A stretch of 64,000 nucleotides of DNA from Oryza sativa Japonica Group (taxonomy: Eukaryota; Streptophyta; Magnoliopsida; Poales; Poaceae). Shown piece by piece: positions 21,756 through 33,587 of the stretch (within the stretch, counting starts at the first letter, position 1; each line of letters opens with the position of its first letter). The position numbers and the translations under genes were made by a program. The stretch lies in assembly GCF_034140825.1 (NCBI RefSeq), contig NC_089041.1, positions 25,185,501 to 25,249,500 on the forward strand. The letters run 5' to 3'. The notes below the pieces were generated by a model. It ran no database searches and was not told the DNA's origin. It saw only the letters and a program-made list of their open reading frames with translations.

Positions 21756-24159
21756 TAGCTCTTTTATCTTTTGTTTCCCCCTCCACATTACAAATATCCT
21801 ACGTGTTGATCTCCCAGACGATGACATCGTATCATTATTCTTGTCCCTCTGATGTTATTTTCTTATTAACGATATCCATGGAACATATTTTTTTCCAACT
21901 AACTTAAAAATGTTCATCATTACGATAGTCCTTAATTTATTCGAAGATAAACGTATTAGAGTAACCGGATTACATAATATGATTATGAACCATTGTACCA
22001 CAATCCGTGCATAGCATTGTAGTGGCTATTATATAAGGCAGTGTACATAGCAGAAGATGTATTCATAACATATCCCTAATTGTTGTGGCCGTTTATTTTG
22101 CCTACTAATAGTCATACATTTTGACGTGATCATGTTTTACCAACAATAAACTATGCCCATTATATAGTTTTCAATAAGGAGTTCCTATTGGAAAATTTGT
22201 GTCTCACCATGGACAGTACATATAACTACACGCTGCCCATACCTTCTAACTCCACTCGTTAGCTCATCGATTGGACTGAAGTAACAAGTACACCAGTCAT
22301 AGGAGTGTAGCTAGGGTTGAGGAGGAAGAGGGAGAGGGAGAGCACATTGATGCCTATATAAAAGATGGCATAACAATTAGACTATGAATGGATGACAAGG
22401 TAATGTAATAGTGTCACTGTATGTTAGACAAAACTTAATGGATTATGGGTAGACTTGATGGTGAAGCTAATATATCTTAGCAATCAGACTAGAGTAGCGG
22501 GTCGATTATCGATCACACATCAATGGTGACTACATGAAGGCTCTATGTGTTATAACCGTATAAGCAAAATACCCACAACGAGGTTGGATACGTGGGTGGA
22601 GGCGTAGCTATATGAAGACAACACTACGTAACTCGTGGCAGATCAGCTCAAAAAGGAGGAGAAGCTATTGGCCAATGCGCTAGTTATACATTAGCCATAT
22701 ATCTATATCGCTAACACTGTTACAAATTGTCTTGAATCTATATTTATTCATGTCCAAATTGCTGCATGATAGCCAAACTAAATTGCATCTTTCAGAGCCA
22801 TCGTTTCACTTATTCGCGGAATAAGCGAAACAACATAGCGATCTAAAATCAAAGATTGAAAAATAAACTTCAATAAAAAACCGTCAAAATTAGCTCCAAA
22901 TTTAGGGTTGAAAACTCAAATTTTGGTTGATAATTATAAATATAAGTAAAAAGATGAGGCGCTTTTTCTCTCAAAGAACCTTTGCCATGTCTCTCTCATG
23001 CATATTGAGCCCCTGCACATCAACGTAGTCATAGCACAAATTGCTACTACTACTACACAACTTTTTCAAGACATAGCAAGTGCTCAATAATATCCTACAT
23101 AGAAGCGCTGAAATACTTTTGTATGTGTGTTTTACCTTGCTATACAACCTATTTATGTTTCTTGAATATTTTTACATAAAACAATTACTACTAACACACT
23201 TGTAATATGGACATGTTACTATGTAGTGAAGCCACACGTAAACATGATGATGGCATAATTTTAATTGATAATTAAACGTCTAGGTCTTTCAACTAGCCGA
23301 TCTGGGTTTGAAGTATTACCCATTCTAATTATTTGATATTAAGTCATTTCCTAATATTTGTCTTTTAATTACCAATCAATCAAACATGAAGCAGTAGCGC
23401 AGCGTTAAACGTGATTTGAGCAATATTGCAAACCAAACAAGAGTAGTGCACGACTCCAACGCGAGGCCCCGGGTCCAAATCAAACCCGTGCCAGCCGCCT
23501 CCGGCCCCACTGCCAGTCTGCACCCCAACTGGGTCGCGCCTATCTCCTCACAGATCATCCGACGGTCCTCCTCTCCCCACCCCAAAACGGACGGCCACGA
23601 ATCCACAACAACCACAAAATCGACCCACACCCCTCCATCAGCCTCCACGTGGGTCCCACCGCATTCCGTCCCCACATTGTCAGTCACCCACCCGCTCGAA
23701 CCCACACGTGAGAAAGCGATTCCATCCATTAACTAATAATATCTTTGCCCCTTAAAAGAAAACGATACGAAAAAAAACCCAGAGAAACAAAAGAGGAAAA
23801 AAAAAGAAGCGAGAAAAAAAAGAGATGCTTTTGGCATCATCCAGCCCACCACGCCTCCACGCCGCGCTCCCCCCCTCCTCTCAAAAGAAACACACGCCTC
23901 TCGGATCCCGCCACGTCATCGATCCGCACCTCCCGATCCGAGCCCTCCCATTGGCTGCGTATACAACCCGCGATCCCCCCACCTCTCCCCTGCACCGAGT
24001 CCACGGTGCGCCCCGTGAACCGCCTCCAATGGGGAGGTAAACACCCTTGCCCCGTATATATCTCTCCGTTTCAAATCCTCTCGAAACCAAACACCCCGGA
24101 AAAAAATAATTTATTTTTTATAGGAGAAAAAAAGAGGAGAAAAAAAAGGGAAGAAAGAG

Positions 24160-27100
24160 ATGGACGAGGCGTGGGAGAGGGCGGTGGAGGCGGCGCTGCA
24201 GGCCGCCGGAGAGGGGAGCTCGTCGCCGGCGAGGAGCCTGACGCTGGACGGCGCCGTGAAGTGCCTGCACGGACGGCTGCCCGCGGCGGAGATTCTGGAG
24301 CGGTACCAGAGCCTGGAGCACCTGTCGATCGCCGGCGTCGGGGTCGCGTCGCTTGCCGGGTTCCCTCGGCTGCGGAACCTGACGCGCCTGACGCTCTCCG
24401 ACAACCGCATCGCCGGCGGCCTCGACCACCTCGTCGCCGCCGGGCTGGCCTCGCTCCGCGACCTCGACCTCAGCAACAATCGAATCCAGGACGTCGGCGA
24501 CCTCTCGCCGCTCGCCAACCTCCGCCTCGTCTCGCTCGACCTCTACGAGTGCCCCGTCACGCGGGTCAAGGATTACAGATCCAAGGTGTTCGGCATGATC
24601 CGGACTCTCAAGTACCTCGACAAGATGGACGCCGACGAGAACGAGAGGCCGGAGTCGGATGACGACGACGACGACGGGGATGGCGACGGCGACGGCGAGG
24701 AGGAGGAGGACGACGACGATGACGAGGATGAGGATCCTGGCAGCGGCGAGGTGGCCAACGGAGGCGTCTCCCACCCGCGCGGTGGCGTGGCGTCGCACCC
24801 GGTGGAGGTGAACGGTGTGATCGATGTGGACGAGGACGAGAGCGACGCCGACGAGGTCGTCCCGAACGGGGGAGACGAACACCACGCTAATGGGTTTCGG
24901 GTCGCGGCCGTTGGGGACGAGGATGAATATGTGGAGGAGGAAGACGATGATGATGAGGAAGACTATGAGGAGGAGGATGATTTGGGGGAGGAGATCGATG
25001 AGGATGGTGATGACGAAGACGCTGTTGTTGAGGTGCATGATGTACCAAGTAGCAGTGATGAGGAGGAAGACGGCATCGAGGAAGAGGATGAGGAGGAGGA
25101 CGAGGATGAAGAGGAGGTTGAGGATGATGGTGAGGAGGCTGAGCCAGAGAGCAGCGGGAGGGTCGCTTTGGCGGTGGGGGACGTTGGAGAAGAGATTGAT
25201 GGGCATGAGCACGGAGAGGGGGAAGATGAGGATGAGAACGGTGAGATTGGAGAGGAAGATGAGGAGAGATTGGAGGATGATAGGGTTTATGAGGAGGGGA
25301 ATGATGACGACGAGGAGGATGTGGATGATGAGGTATAACACATTTTGCATTAATTTCTCGCAAGCGTATCAAGATCTTTGCTATTCGTTGCAATGTTTCG
25401 TAGTAACGGTAGCATCGGTAGTCGTTTATATTCATGTTCTAGTAAAATTGATATTAACCATTCTCAGTTGCAGGTTCTTTTTTTTTTCAGGGGATTTACT
25501 AGTTCGTGCGTTAGTTATGTGGGTGTTTGTTTAGTCTACTTATTATAAGTGCAACATTTTTTTTGTCATGCTGAAGTAGATAACTTCAATTGTTAGGTTT
25601 CCTTTCCACAATCACCTTTTTGGTGATGTCTTTGCTATTCGTTGCAATGTTTCGTAGTAACGGTAGCATCGGTAGTCGTTTATATTCATGTTCTAGTAAA
25701 ATTGATATTAACCATTCTCAGTTGCAGGTTCTTTTTTTTTTCAGGGGATTTACTAGTTCGTGCGTTAGTTATGTGGGTGTTTGTTTAGTCTACTTATTAT
25801 AAGTGCAACATTTTTTTTGTCATGCTGAAGTAGATAACTTCAATTGTTAGGTTTCCTTTCCACAATCACCTTTTTGGTGATGTTTTACACTCTGAAATAG
25901 TGTCAGGGATAATCTTCTTTACCTCAGTTACTTAGCAGCAGGGATAAAATCATTTTTACCTCATTTACTGAGTGTGATACATAGGAGCAGTTCAGAGACT
26001 TATGTGTGCGCTCTATCATTATTGGCTAATGTATCCGTGTGATGATTTTATGAGTTGTGCATTAGTACTTTGTTTGATATGCTGCAGCTATGTGCACAAT
26101 CTTTTTGAAAATTCCAGTTAGACCCAAAAATGACAGGAAATGTGAGAAATTAGTGTTTCAGATATGATTAGATAGATACTGTATGACAGCAGAGTTTAGT
26201 TTCTTCATGTAGAAGAAAGAGAAGGTTTTAGTTATCTCTTTTATGCCCTATTTTCGGATATAACAAAAGATTTTGCATCTGAAGTTTTTAAATTTGGCAA
26301 TTGCTTAAAAGAAAAAAACTGATACATCTATGAAACCTGGGATTTTATATGTTCTTTTTACCTTATTTGATATCCATATCTATGTATGCTTAGTAAATCA
26401 CTAGTGTTTCTACTCTAATTTTTATTGATATATTTCTGTTTTAGTAGTGCCAGATGTTTTGTCATGCATTTATTTCTTTTGGGGCTATCTTAATAATGCA
26501 TTATTTCATTATATATCCCTGACTGTGTAAGTGTGTACAGACCTGTAGTTCTTCTATCCATGAGAACATGCTTTAGTTTTTGCCTATGTTATCTGGCCAG
26601 TAGAAGCTCTTCTCTCATTTGTGAACTGTGCAATTTATTCGCTGCTAAATATCCTTGTAGATAGATTTTCTCCTGTCATGCTTGTTATGGCCCATTGTTT
26701 TGTTCATTGTGTAACGAGAAGGCCTTCCTTTCTGAATTTCATCTTCTTAAATCCTTCGAGAGGTGGTTGATACTGCTTTTTTACTTTCACTATTGTTTTA
26801 GTGTGCTATTCTTGCTTATAGGACATTTAATTTATTGTTAAGTTGATCTTTTGATGTAAATATTGCTGATGTTTACTATGGTTTTGAAACCATACATATT
26901 TTCTTTCAGTGGTAGAGACGCTTATTGTATTTCAGCAATTGCATGGTTACTTTGCCTATGTTTTTCATTGCTAATTTATTGCTGCATGTATGTTAAAACT
27001 ATAAATCATGGAGTAATTTGTTTGACTCTTTGGGCATTTCACTTAGTGAGCTGTTTATGATACACATGACTTTTATGTTTGAGGTTTTTCTAAACCCTGT

Positions 27101-27452
27101 TCCAGAATGTCCTTCCTGTTAATGACTATCTCTAAAAGCAGAATTGTGGAAACACAGGTCTAATGAGAATTCATCCAATTTTGCATTTCCTCAGGATGAA
27201 GACACAGAATATCTTGTTCAACCAATTGCTCAACCTCAGGCCATGGCGGTTGGAAACGACTTTGATGCAGCTGAGGCTGATGATGCTGATGAAGATAGAG
27301 ATGAGGTTGATGACGATGATGATGGTGGTACGGACCTGCCCTCGTCCTCGCAGGGCGCTAAGCGGAAGAGAGATGATGATCCATCAGGCAGTGGAGATGA
27401 CGACGAGGACGATGATGGTGTCGAGGACCTGAGGCCCTTCAAGCACCACTGA
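24160..27452 (+). CDS. ANP32-like acidic leucine-rich nuclear phosphoprotein
   Basis: ANP32-family proteins are nuclear histone- and phosphatase-binding chaperones; the role in plants is little known. Two exons, 24160-25332 and 27195-27452, join in phase 0 through a 1.86-kb GT-AG intron, giving 476 aa. The N-terminal 150 residues hold leucine-rich repeats (LEHLSIAGVGVASL, LTRLTLSDNRIAGGL, LRDLDLSNNRIQDVGDL, LVSLDLYECPV) and an LRR cap (YRSKVFGMIRTLKYLD). From about residue 158 to 391 the chain is almost all Asp/Glu with a few spacers. Exon 2 adds more acidic sequence, a basic nuclear signal (GAKRKRDDD) and ends DLRPFKHH. The acidic tail is much longer than in animal ANP32 proteins of about 250 aa. 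Reading through the donor instead would stop after two codons and lose the nuclear signal, so the spliced form is preferred. The ATG follows an A-rich leader. Confidence 0.9.
25375..25882. repeat. Tandem duplication of 254 bp in the ANP32-like intron
   Basis: The segment 25375-25628 is repeated at 25629-25882; by eye the copies are identical, including the T-tract and the TTTTTTTTTCAGGGGATT stretch. The identity implies a very recent event or an assembly artefact. Confidence 0.92.
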
Positions 27453-30033
27453 CCAAGCAGCAATGTACATGGATCCCTTCCTCCCCCTCTTCTCAGCTAG
27501 AAAGAACCAAGCAAGCAGCAGCAGGAGCATCAGCAAACAGAAATGGTGGGTTTCCCCCTGTTTTTTCTTAGCGTTTTTCTTGTAAAGACTTTGGATTGAG
27601 AGAGAGCTTCTTCATCCAGCCTTCCTCTTCAAACATCAGATTTTAGGAGGGAAAATGGAGATACCTGTGTAGCAACTTAGCAAGTAGCCATGGCAGCTCA
27701 GTTTCAGTTTCAGTTTCATTGTCTCCCTAGCCTGCACCATCTCTTTTGATTTTCTTTTTTCCCTCCAGAATTTCAAATGGTAGTTACAAGCCCCAGGTTT
27801 CCCTCCACCCTTTCAAATTTCTGTTACATTGGCAGTGTAGCCGATGTATTGCCAACTCTCAAAACTGTAGTTTCCCTCCAAAGGAAAAGCCCGGGAAATG
27901 CCCCCCCTTTCAAATGCCCCCTCACCCTCAGTAGCCGTTGCTCCCCCTCCAATTTGAATTTTTATACTTTTGCCCTAGTTGGTTGAACTGTGTTGCTGTG
28001 TGTGGTAAGAGTTTCTCACTGGGGAGTGTGGACGACGGTGCCACCACCCCGGGGGGGGCTTCTGTACGCGGGCGCTGCGTGCTTTGAGATAGGTGAAACG
28101 GCTGTGGTTGCAGCGATGCGGAGGCGTCCGCGGCCAACCAACGAACCAGCCACCTCTGTGGGCGAGAGGGCGGGCAACTGGGCTCCCGGTGCTCGCAGCA
28201 GTAAGAGCCATTTCTTTACCAATTTTTGGACCGAGCAGATGCAGCAGCACAGCCCGCGGCGGCTGCGCCCGTGTCCACGGCTCACGGCATGGGTCCTCCT
28301 CTCTCACTGCTCACCGGGCCCCACTCGCAGGCAATTCTGTTGTGGTGGGGGCGGGTGGTAACTGGACCGGGTGGTGAGGTGAACCACGGCGCGGGAGTGG
28401 GTGGGTGGGTGGGTGGGTGGGTGCGCGTTGTCGGTGAGCGGCTCGAGGCGAAGGGGAGGAGAGGAGATTCGGCCGGATTTGGATGGATGCCTTCTTTTCT
28501 TCCTTGGATGCTTCTCCCTCTTGAAATGACGGTATTGCCCTCCCCCTCCTCGTCGTTGGTGGGGGCCCACCGGCTTGAATTAGGCGCACACCCCCAGCTG
28601 GCTCCCCAACTTTGACACGTCTCTCTGCCGCGGGATCCGAATTAAAGAATGGGCGACGCGCCTAGAGACGACGCATACTTTGGGTGTGGGTCCCACCACG
28701 GTGATCGTCGGGCCCCACAAGTCAGTGATACGATAGCTCTGCTTCGAGCGGTGAATCACGTGCACCGGGTCCATGTCACGTACGGCGACTGGGAGGTGGG
28801 GCCCCGGTTGGGGTGGCTACGCTCGTCTGACCATGTGGTCCGTGTCTACAGATAGCTCTGGCCTCTGGCCCCGCGCAGGCACGCTATGCCCGTGATGCCC
28901 TGTATGGACGGCGCGGATCGTGGAGAGCGGAGATCGGACGGCGGGTGTGAGAGCAGTGACGTGGGAGATCATCCGCCTAGTGTAGAGGAGACGGTGCCGG
29001 GTCGTCGTGCCGTGTTGCTCGCGCGTACAGCGTGGACCGGGCCCAGAGGGTGGACGTGGTTGGTGGGGCCATGGGGGTGGTGTGGGTGGAGAGGTGGGGT
29101 CCACCTGGGCCCACTTGTCAGTTTCATGGGTGGAAGGGGATGGATGGGAAACGACGCGCGGGCGGGCGGGGTGGTGTTCGGCTACGCGGCGCCTCCGCCG
29201 TGTCCGACGGGGCCGTTGCATCTCCGCCCCTCCCCCGCAAACCGCTTCAATTTTCACCAAGTCAAGTACAAAGCACAAACTGGGAAGTATTTTCGGCAGT
29301 AAAAATAGGGTTTGTTGTGAGATACGGAGTTTGTTTGTAAATTAGATGTTTTGGAAAATCTAAATACTATCCCATCTCAACCCATCTCAAAATATAGTAT
29401 TTTTATTATAATCTTAACATGCATTTGTTTAGATTTATAGTTATAAAACTTATTATATTCTAGAACAAAGTTATGACTCCCTCTGTTTTAGCTTATAAGA
29501 CTTTTTTACTTTGGTCAAAGTCAAACTAATCTAAGTTTGACTAACTATCTAGGAAAAAAATAGTAATATTTTTCTACAGAATTAGTTAAATTTAGAGAGA
29601 GTCAAAAAGTCTTATATTTGAAACGGATGGAGTATTTTCTTTCCAAGTCGATTTGGAACAAATAAATTAGTATTTTTCCCCTAAGTGAATCATTAGTTCA
29701 TTAACAAAAAAACTGGCCACATATTTTTAGCAAATCCCAAAAAAGTTCTCTTTCTATTGTTTCTCCAGCTGTAGCGACTAATCCGAACCGTTGGTTGTGA
29801 TCGGACGGCAAAGAGATAATGAAACGAATGGCTGGCTCTCAGGCAATCGTGCTGCTCGCGCCTCGCCACTGAGCTCCAGTTTCCGAGCAGATAGAGCGAG
29901 TTGTGGCGGGAAACCAATGCCATCCAACTGAATCAGTGGAAGGCAACCACCACCACGGCCACGGCGAGCCACTGCCTGCCAAGAACGAAAGCTTTAGACG
30001 GTCACCTCATCGGCGTCGCCGCCCGATTTTCCC
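27453..30033. other. 3' UTR, then GC-rich non-coding region
   Basis: The first part (to about 27.8 kb) is probably the ANP32-like 3' UTR. The stretch 27.95-29.25 kb is GC-rich with many GTGGGTCCCAC and GGGCCCAC words, a GTGGGTGGGTGGG tract at about 28398-28421, and overlapping open frames on both strands that show no family features; they look like composition artefacts. 29.3-29.45 kb is AT-rich, followed by a MITE. The last 300 bases are the promoter and leader of the DUF2996 gene. Confidence 0.45.
29477..29632. mobile_element. Stowaway-like MITE, somewhat decayed
   Basis: Left CTCCCTCTGTTTTAGCTTATAAG, right CTTATATTTGAAACGGATGGAG, an imperfect inverted repeat; TA follows the right end. AAGACTTTTT and AAAAAGTCTT also pair. 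Confidence 0.7.
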
Positions 30034-31826
30034 ATGGCGTCCCAGCCACTACGCCTCGTGAGGCCGAGCCCGCTCGCCGGCCGGCACGCGGCGGCGTGCA
30101 AGTGCTCCGCCGCCATCCCGCTCGTCTTCGGGCGGCAGCGGCTGCCGCTCCTCGTCGCCTTCCCTCGCGGCTCCGGCTCCGGCTCCGGTTCCGGCGCCTC
30201 CTGCTCCGCCGTGCAGGAGTCGTCGTCCGCCGCCGCCGCCACGACTGGTCCGCCCCCAATTGCTTAGCTACTGTAAATCCTTTATAAGATTAGGAAAGAA
30301 ACGCATCAGTGTTGATTAGATCAGTCAAATGTTTGCCATAGTAGCACCATGCCAATGTTTTGCGTTTTGCCATTGAAAAGTTGCACTTATTTTGTTGATC
30401 TTTTGGTTACTATGGATTTGTGGTGTGGTGTGCAGTCAGTGAGAAGAAGGATGCGGCCGATGCCAAGAAGGAAGCCACCGCGGAGGCGAAGCCCGCAGCG
30501 AAGCCGGCCGCGAAGCCGAAGAAGCCTCCGGTGAAGCCGCTGCCGGAGATGATGCAGGAGGAGATCATCCCCCCGCTGAAGGCAGCTCTGGAGGCTGAGG
30601 ACGACGTGTCCCAAGTGGAGCTCTCCTTCGAAGATAATAGGGTGAGTGTGCCGACTAGTGCCGGAGATGATAATAGGGAAGTGATCACACTGCATATTAG
30701 CATCCCTAACTGTTTCATAAGTACTGTTGTCTGAAGCTTGTTGATTTTGTGATTACTGATTAGTACTGAAACGTGTAAATTAGCAACTTGGTATAAGTTA
30801 CAGAGTTACAGATGGTATAAAGCAATTCAGCATAGCATAGCTAATTGTTCGATGAATGTTAAACAAGTCAAATTTAATTACATGGAATAGGTTTCTCATT
30901 GCTTTTTTTAAATTTGATTCAGCCTAGTTCTGAACAATAGCATTGCTGATGATGTAGGAATTTCTGAAGGAAATTAAAAACATTTGCTTAGGCTGTGATA
31001 GTTTTGTACAATAAGGCTACAGCCTACAAGGAATGATAATGACCAAATATTTCTGCTTTTTCTAGATAATTGATAATTCATACCAACATTTCTGCTATGC
31101 TGCGTTATTACATATATATCGACATTATTAACCCTTGCTTTGATGAATGCAGTTGGAGGGTTCCTTCATAAAGGATGAAGTGCCTTATTACTTCTGGGCC
31201 TTCTTTCCAAATGGAGACCTCACAGGTACAAGCTACCTCCTGCACCTTTCTCATTTCTTCATACAAAAATTGCTGCTTTCTTGCTGAGAATACCGTTGGG
31301 AGGCATAAGCAGGACAATACCTCAATGCATTCACATAACCTATATATTTCATACCTTTTGAATTTTTAACTGTAAACTACTATCACTTGATATTCCGTGT
31401 TCTGAAGGCTGCTATGTAGCGTATTATTTAGGTATAAATCCGCATTCTGAAGACTACAATATAGTGCATCTAGGTGTAAAAGACCAGTTATGCAGAGTAC
31501 AGAGTACTTAAGTAGGATTGCAGAAGCATATTTTGCAAGTTGCAACACTGCATCATCATCAAAGATATGGGCGCATAGCTTATTGAATAGCTTGAAATGT
31601 TTACACCAGTATCATTCATCTCGACGATTAACGCAGGACCGAAGGGCTTCGCGCTGTCATCGTATAGCACAGAAGTGAGCACCATCGAGCCGTTCCTGAT
31701 CGACGAGAAGAGAGCAAACGCCAAGTATGTGGTGTTCTGGGTTTACAAGAGGCTGGCTGGCCAAGGGATCCTCCCTGTCTGGAAGGAAGAGGAGGGTGAG
31801 GGTGAGGGGGAGGGGGAGTCTTCAGC

Positions 31827-31830
<4 letters not shown>
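30034..31830 (+). CDS. ndhV: DUF2996 plastid protein, likely NDH complex subunit V (NdhV)
   Basis: NdhV stabilises the stromal part of the chloroplast NADH dehydrogenase-like complex that supports cyclic electron flow around photosystem I; in plants and cyanobacteria it is the DUF2996 protein. Exons: 30034-30247, 30436-30641, 31153-31225, 31637-31830, total 228 aa, phases consistent. Residues 1 to about 60 are rich in Ser, Arg, Ala and Gly with few acids, as in a transit peptide. A Lys/Ala/Pro linker (about 74-100) precedes the conserved domain: PLPEMMQEEIIPPLKAALE, then SQVELSFEDNRLEGSF, YYFWAFFPNGDLTGPKGF, STIEPFLIDEKR, and VYKRLAGQGILPVW, ending in an acidic GEGEGE tail. The first donor (ACTG|GTCCGC) is weak but is the only one nearby that keeps the frame. 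The assignment to NdhV rests on family recall; a paralogue cannot be excluded. Confidence 0.78.
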
Positions 31831-32491
<661 letters not shown>

Positions 32492-33163
32492 CAATAGAAC
32501 TTATTGGATCGGAGATGTAAACCATTCCATTATTAAAAAACAGCAGCTGGAAAATGGTCTCTTGCTGATGTTCAGTGCCAGTGTGCTGTGTTTGGTTGGG
32601 GCGATCTTTCTGGGCTGGGCCGCAAGTTCAGGTTCTCTTGAAATGCTTGTCACAATCATAGAGTGAATAGTACAAGATCGAGCTATGGCCATGTGTCATC
32701 TGAAAGGTATGGTATGTGGAGTTTATCATCCCTTAGTCCTAGCTGTCGCCCTCCGTCTCATTCAGTCCTCGCCATTATCTGATGCTGAGATGACCATATG
32801 CATGGCTCCTCCACAGAGAAGGACAAAACGGAAATTGAAATGTAGATATTATATTCGTCCTTCGCAACCTAAGGTTCATAAAGTGCAAATATATAATATA
32901 TATAAAGCAACTTTGGCATTTTAAGAGCACTTGGATGGTCTTATACGGTGCATAACCAACCTCGACAGCCTCCTATCGCGTTTCCTATAATATTTTCTCC
33001 CTTAATATTAACAATATTATTGTCCTTTTTATGACCATCCTAGCTTATTTTTAAGATCTTACTCAAGTATCTTTTTTCTTTACAAAACACTTCTTACATG
33101 TAGATAATTTTGTGAAATTCGTCTCATCTTCAACATGTGTGTCTTTTTTTTCCTTTACACCTA

Positions 33164-33307
33164 CTCCATCCGTTCCGAAAAAACGAACCTAGACACGGAT
33201 GTAACATTTTCTAGTACAATGAATCTAGACATGAGCCTGTCCAGATTCATTATATTAGGAAATGTCACATTCACATCTAGATTTGTTTTTTTATAGAATA
33301 GAGGGAG
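33164..33307. mobile_element. Stowaway MITE
   Basis: Left CTCCATCCGTTCCGAAAAAAC, right TTTTTTTATAGAATAGAGGGAG; inner arms ATGTAACATTTTCTAGTA and its mirror pair. TA at both flanks (33162-33163, 33308-33309). 144 bp. Confidence 0.85.
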
Positions 33308-33587
33308 TATGTATGAGTCTTCCGTGTAACGAAAGATGGTTTGCAACCTCCATGTAATGATAGAAAGATTTGGATGAGCTTTGCATACAATTTTCACTTT
33401 TTATTAAAAGTTCATCAAAATTTATACCACAAATTTTTTTTGGAGGAAACAAAAAATCTTTTTCTTCTTCCACTCCACTGCAACCGTGCAACGCTGACAC
33501 TCACTTTTAAATCGCCTCAAAACTAACTGAATCACTGAACACCCGCACGCACCGCAGTTTAGCCATATCGCCGCCGCCGCCGCCGCC

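Larger units (their letters stand above)
15805..24159. other. Large MITE-rich intergenic region
   Basis: No protein-coding gene is supported. Besides the MITEs listed one by one, it holds degenerate AT-rich dispersed repeats (16.9-17.8, 18.6-18.84 and 22.79-22.97 kb) sharing motifs such as CGTTTCACTTA and GAAAAATAAACT. The part from about 23.4 kb is C-rich and is the probable promoter of the ANP32-like gene; 23.75-24.16 kb looks like its 5' UTR, with A-rich and C-rich tracts. Confidence 0.5.

Noticed and set aside
24118-25350. 410-codon minus-strand frame antisense to the ANP32-like exon
   Set aside because: Mirror of the Asp/Glu-rich codons (reads as Leu/Val/Ile runs); the sense frame has clear LRRs.
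28000-29345. Numerous 90-150-codon frames in the GC-rich island
   Set aside because: They overlap each other on both strands, lack family motifs, and reflect low stop-codon density in GC-rich DNA.
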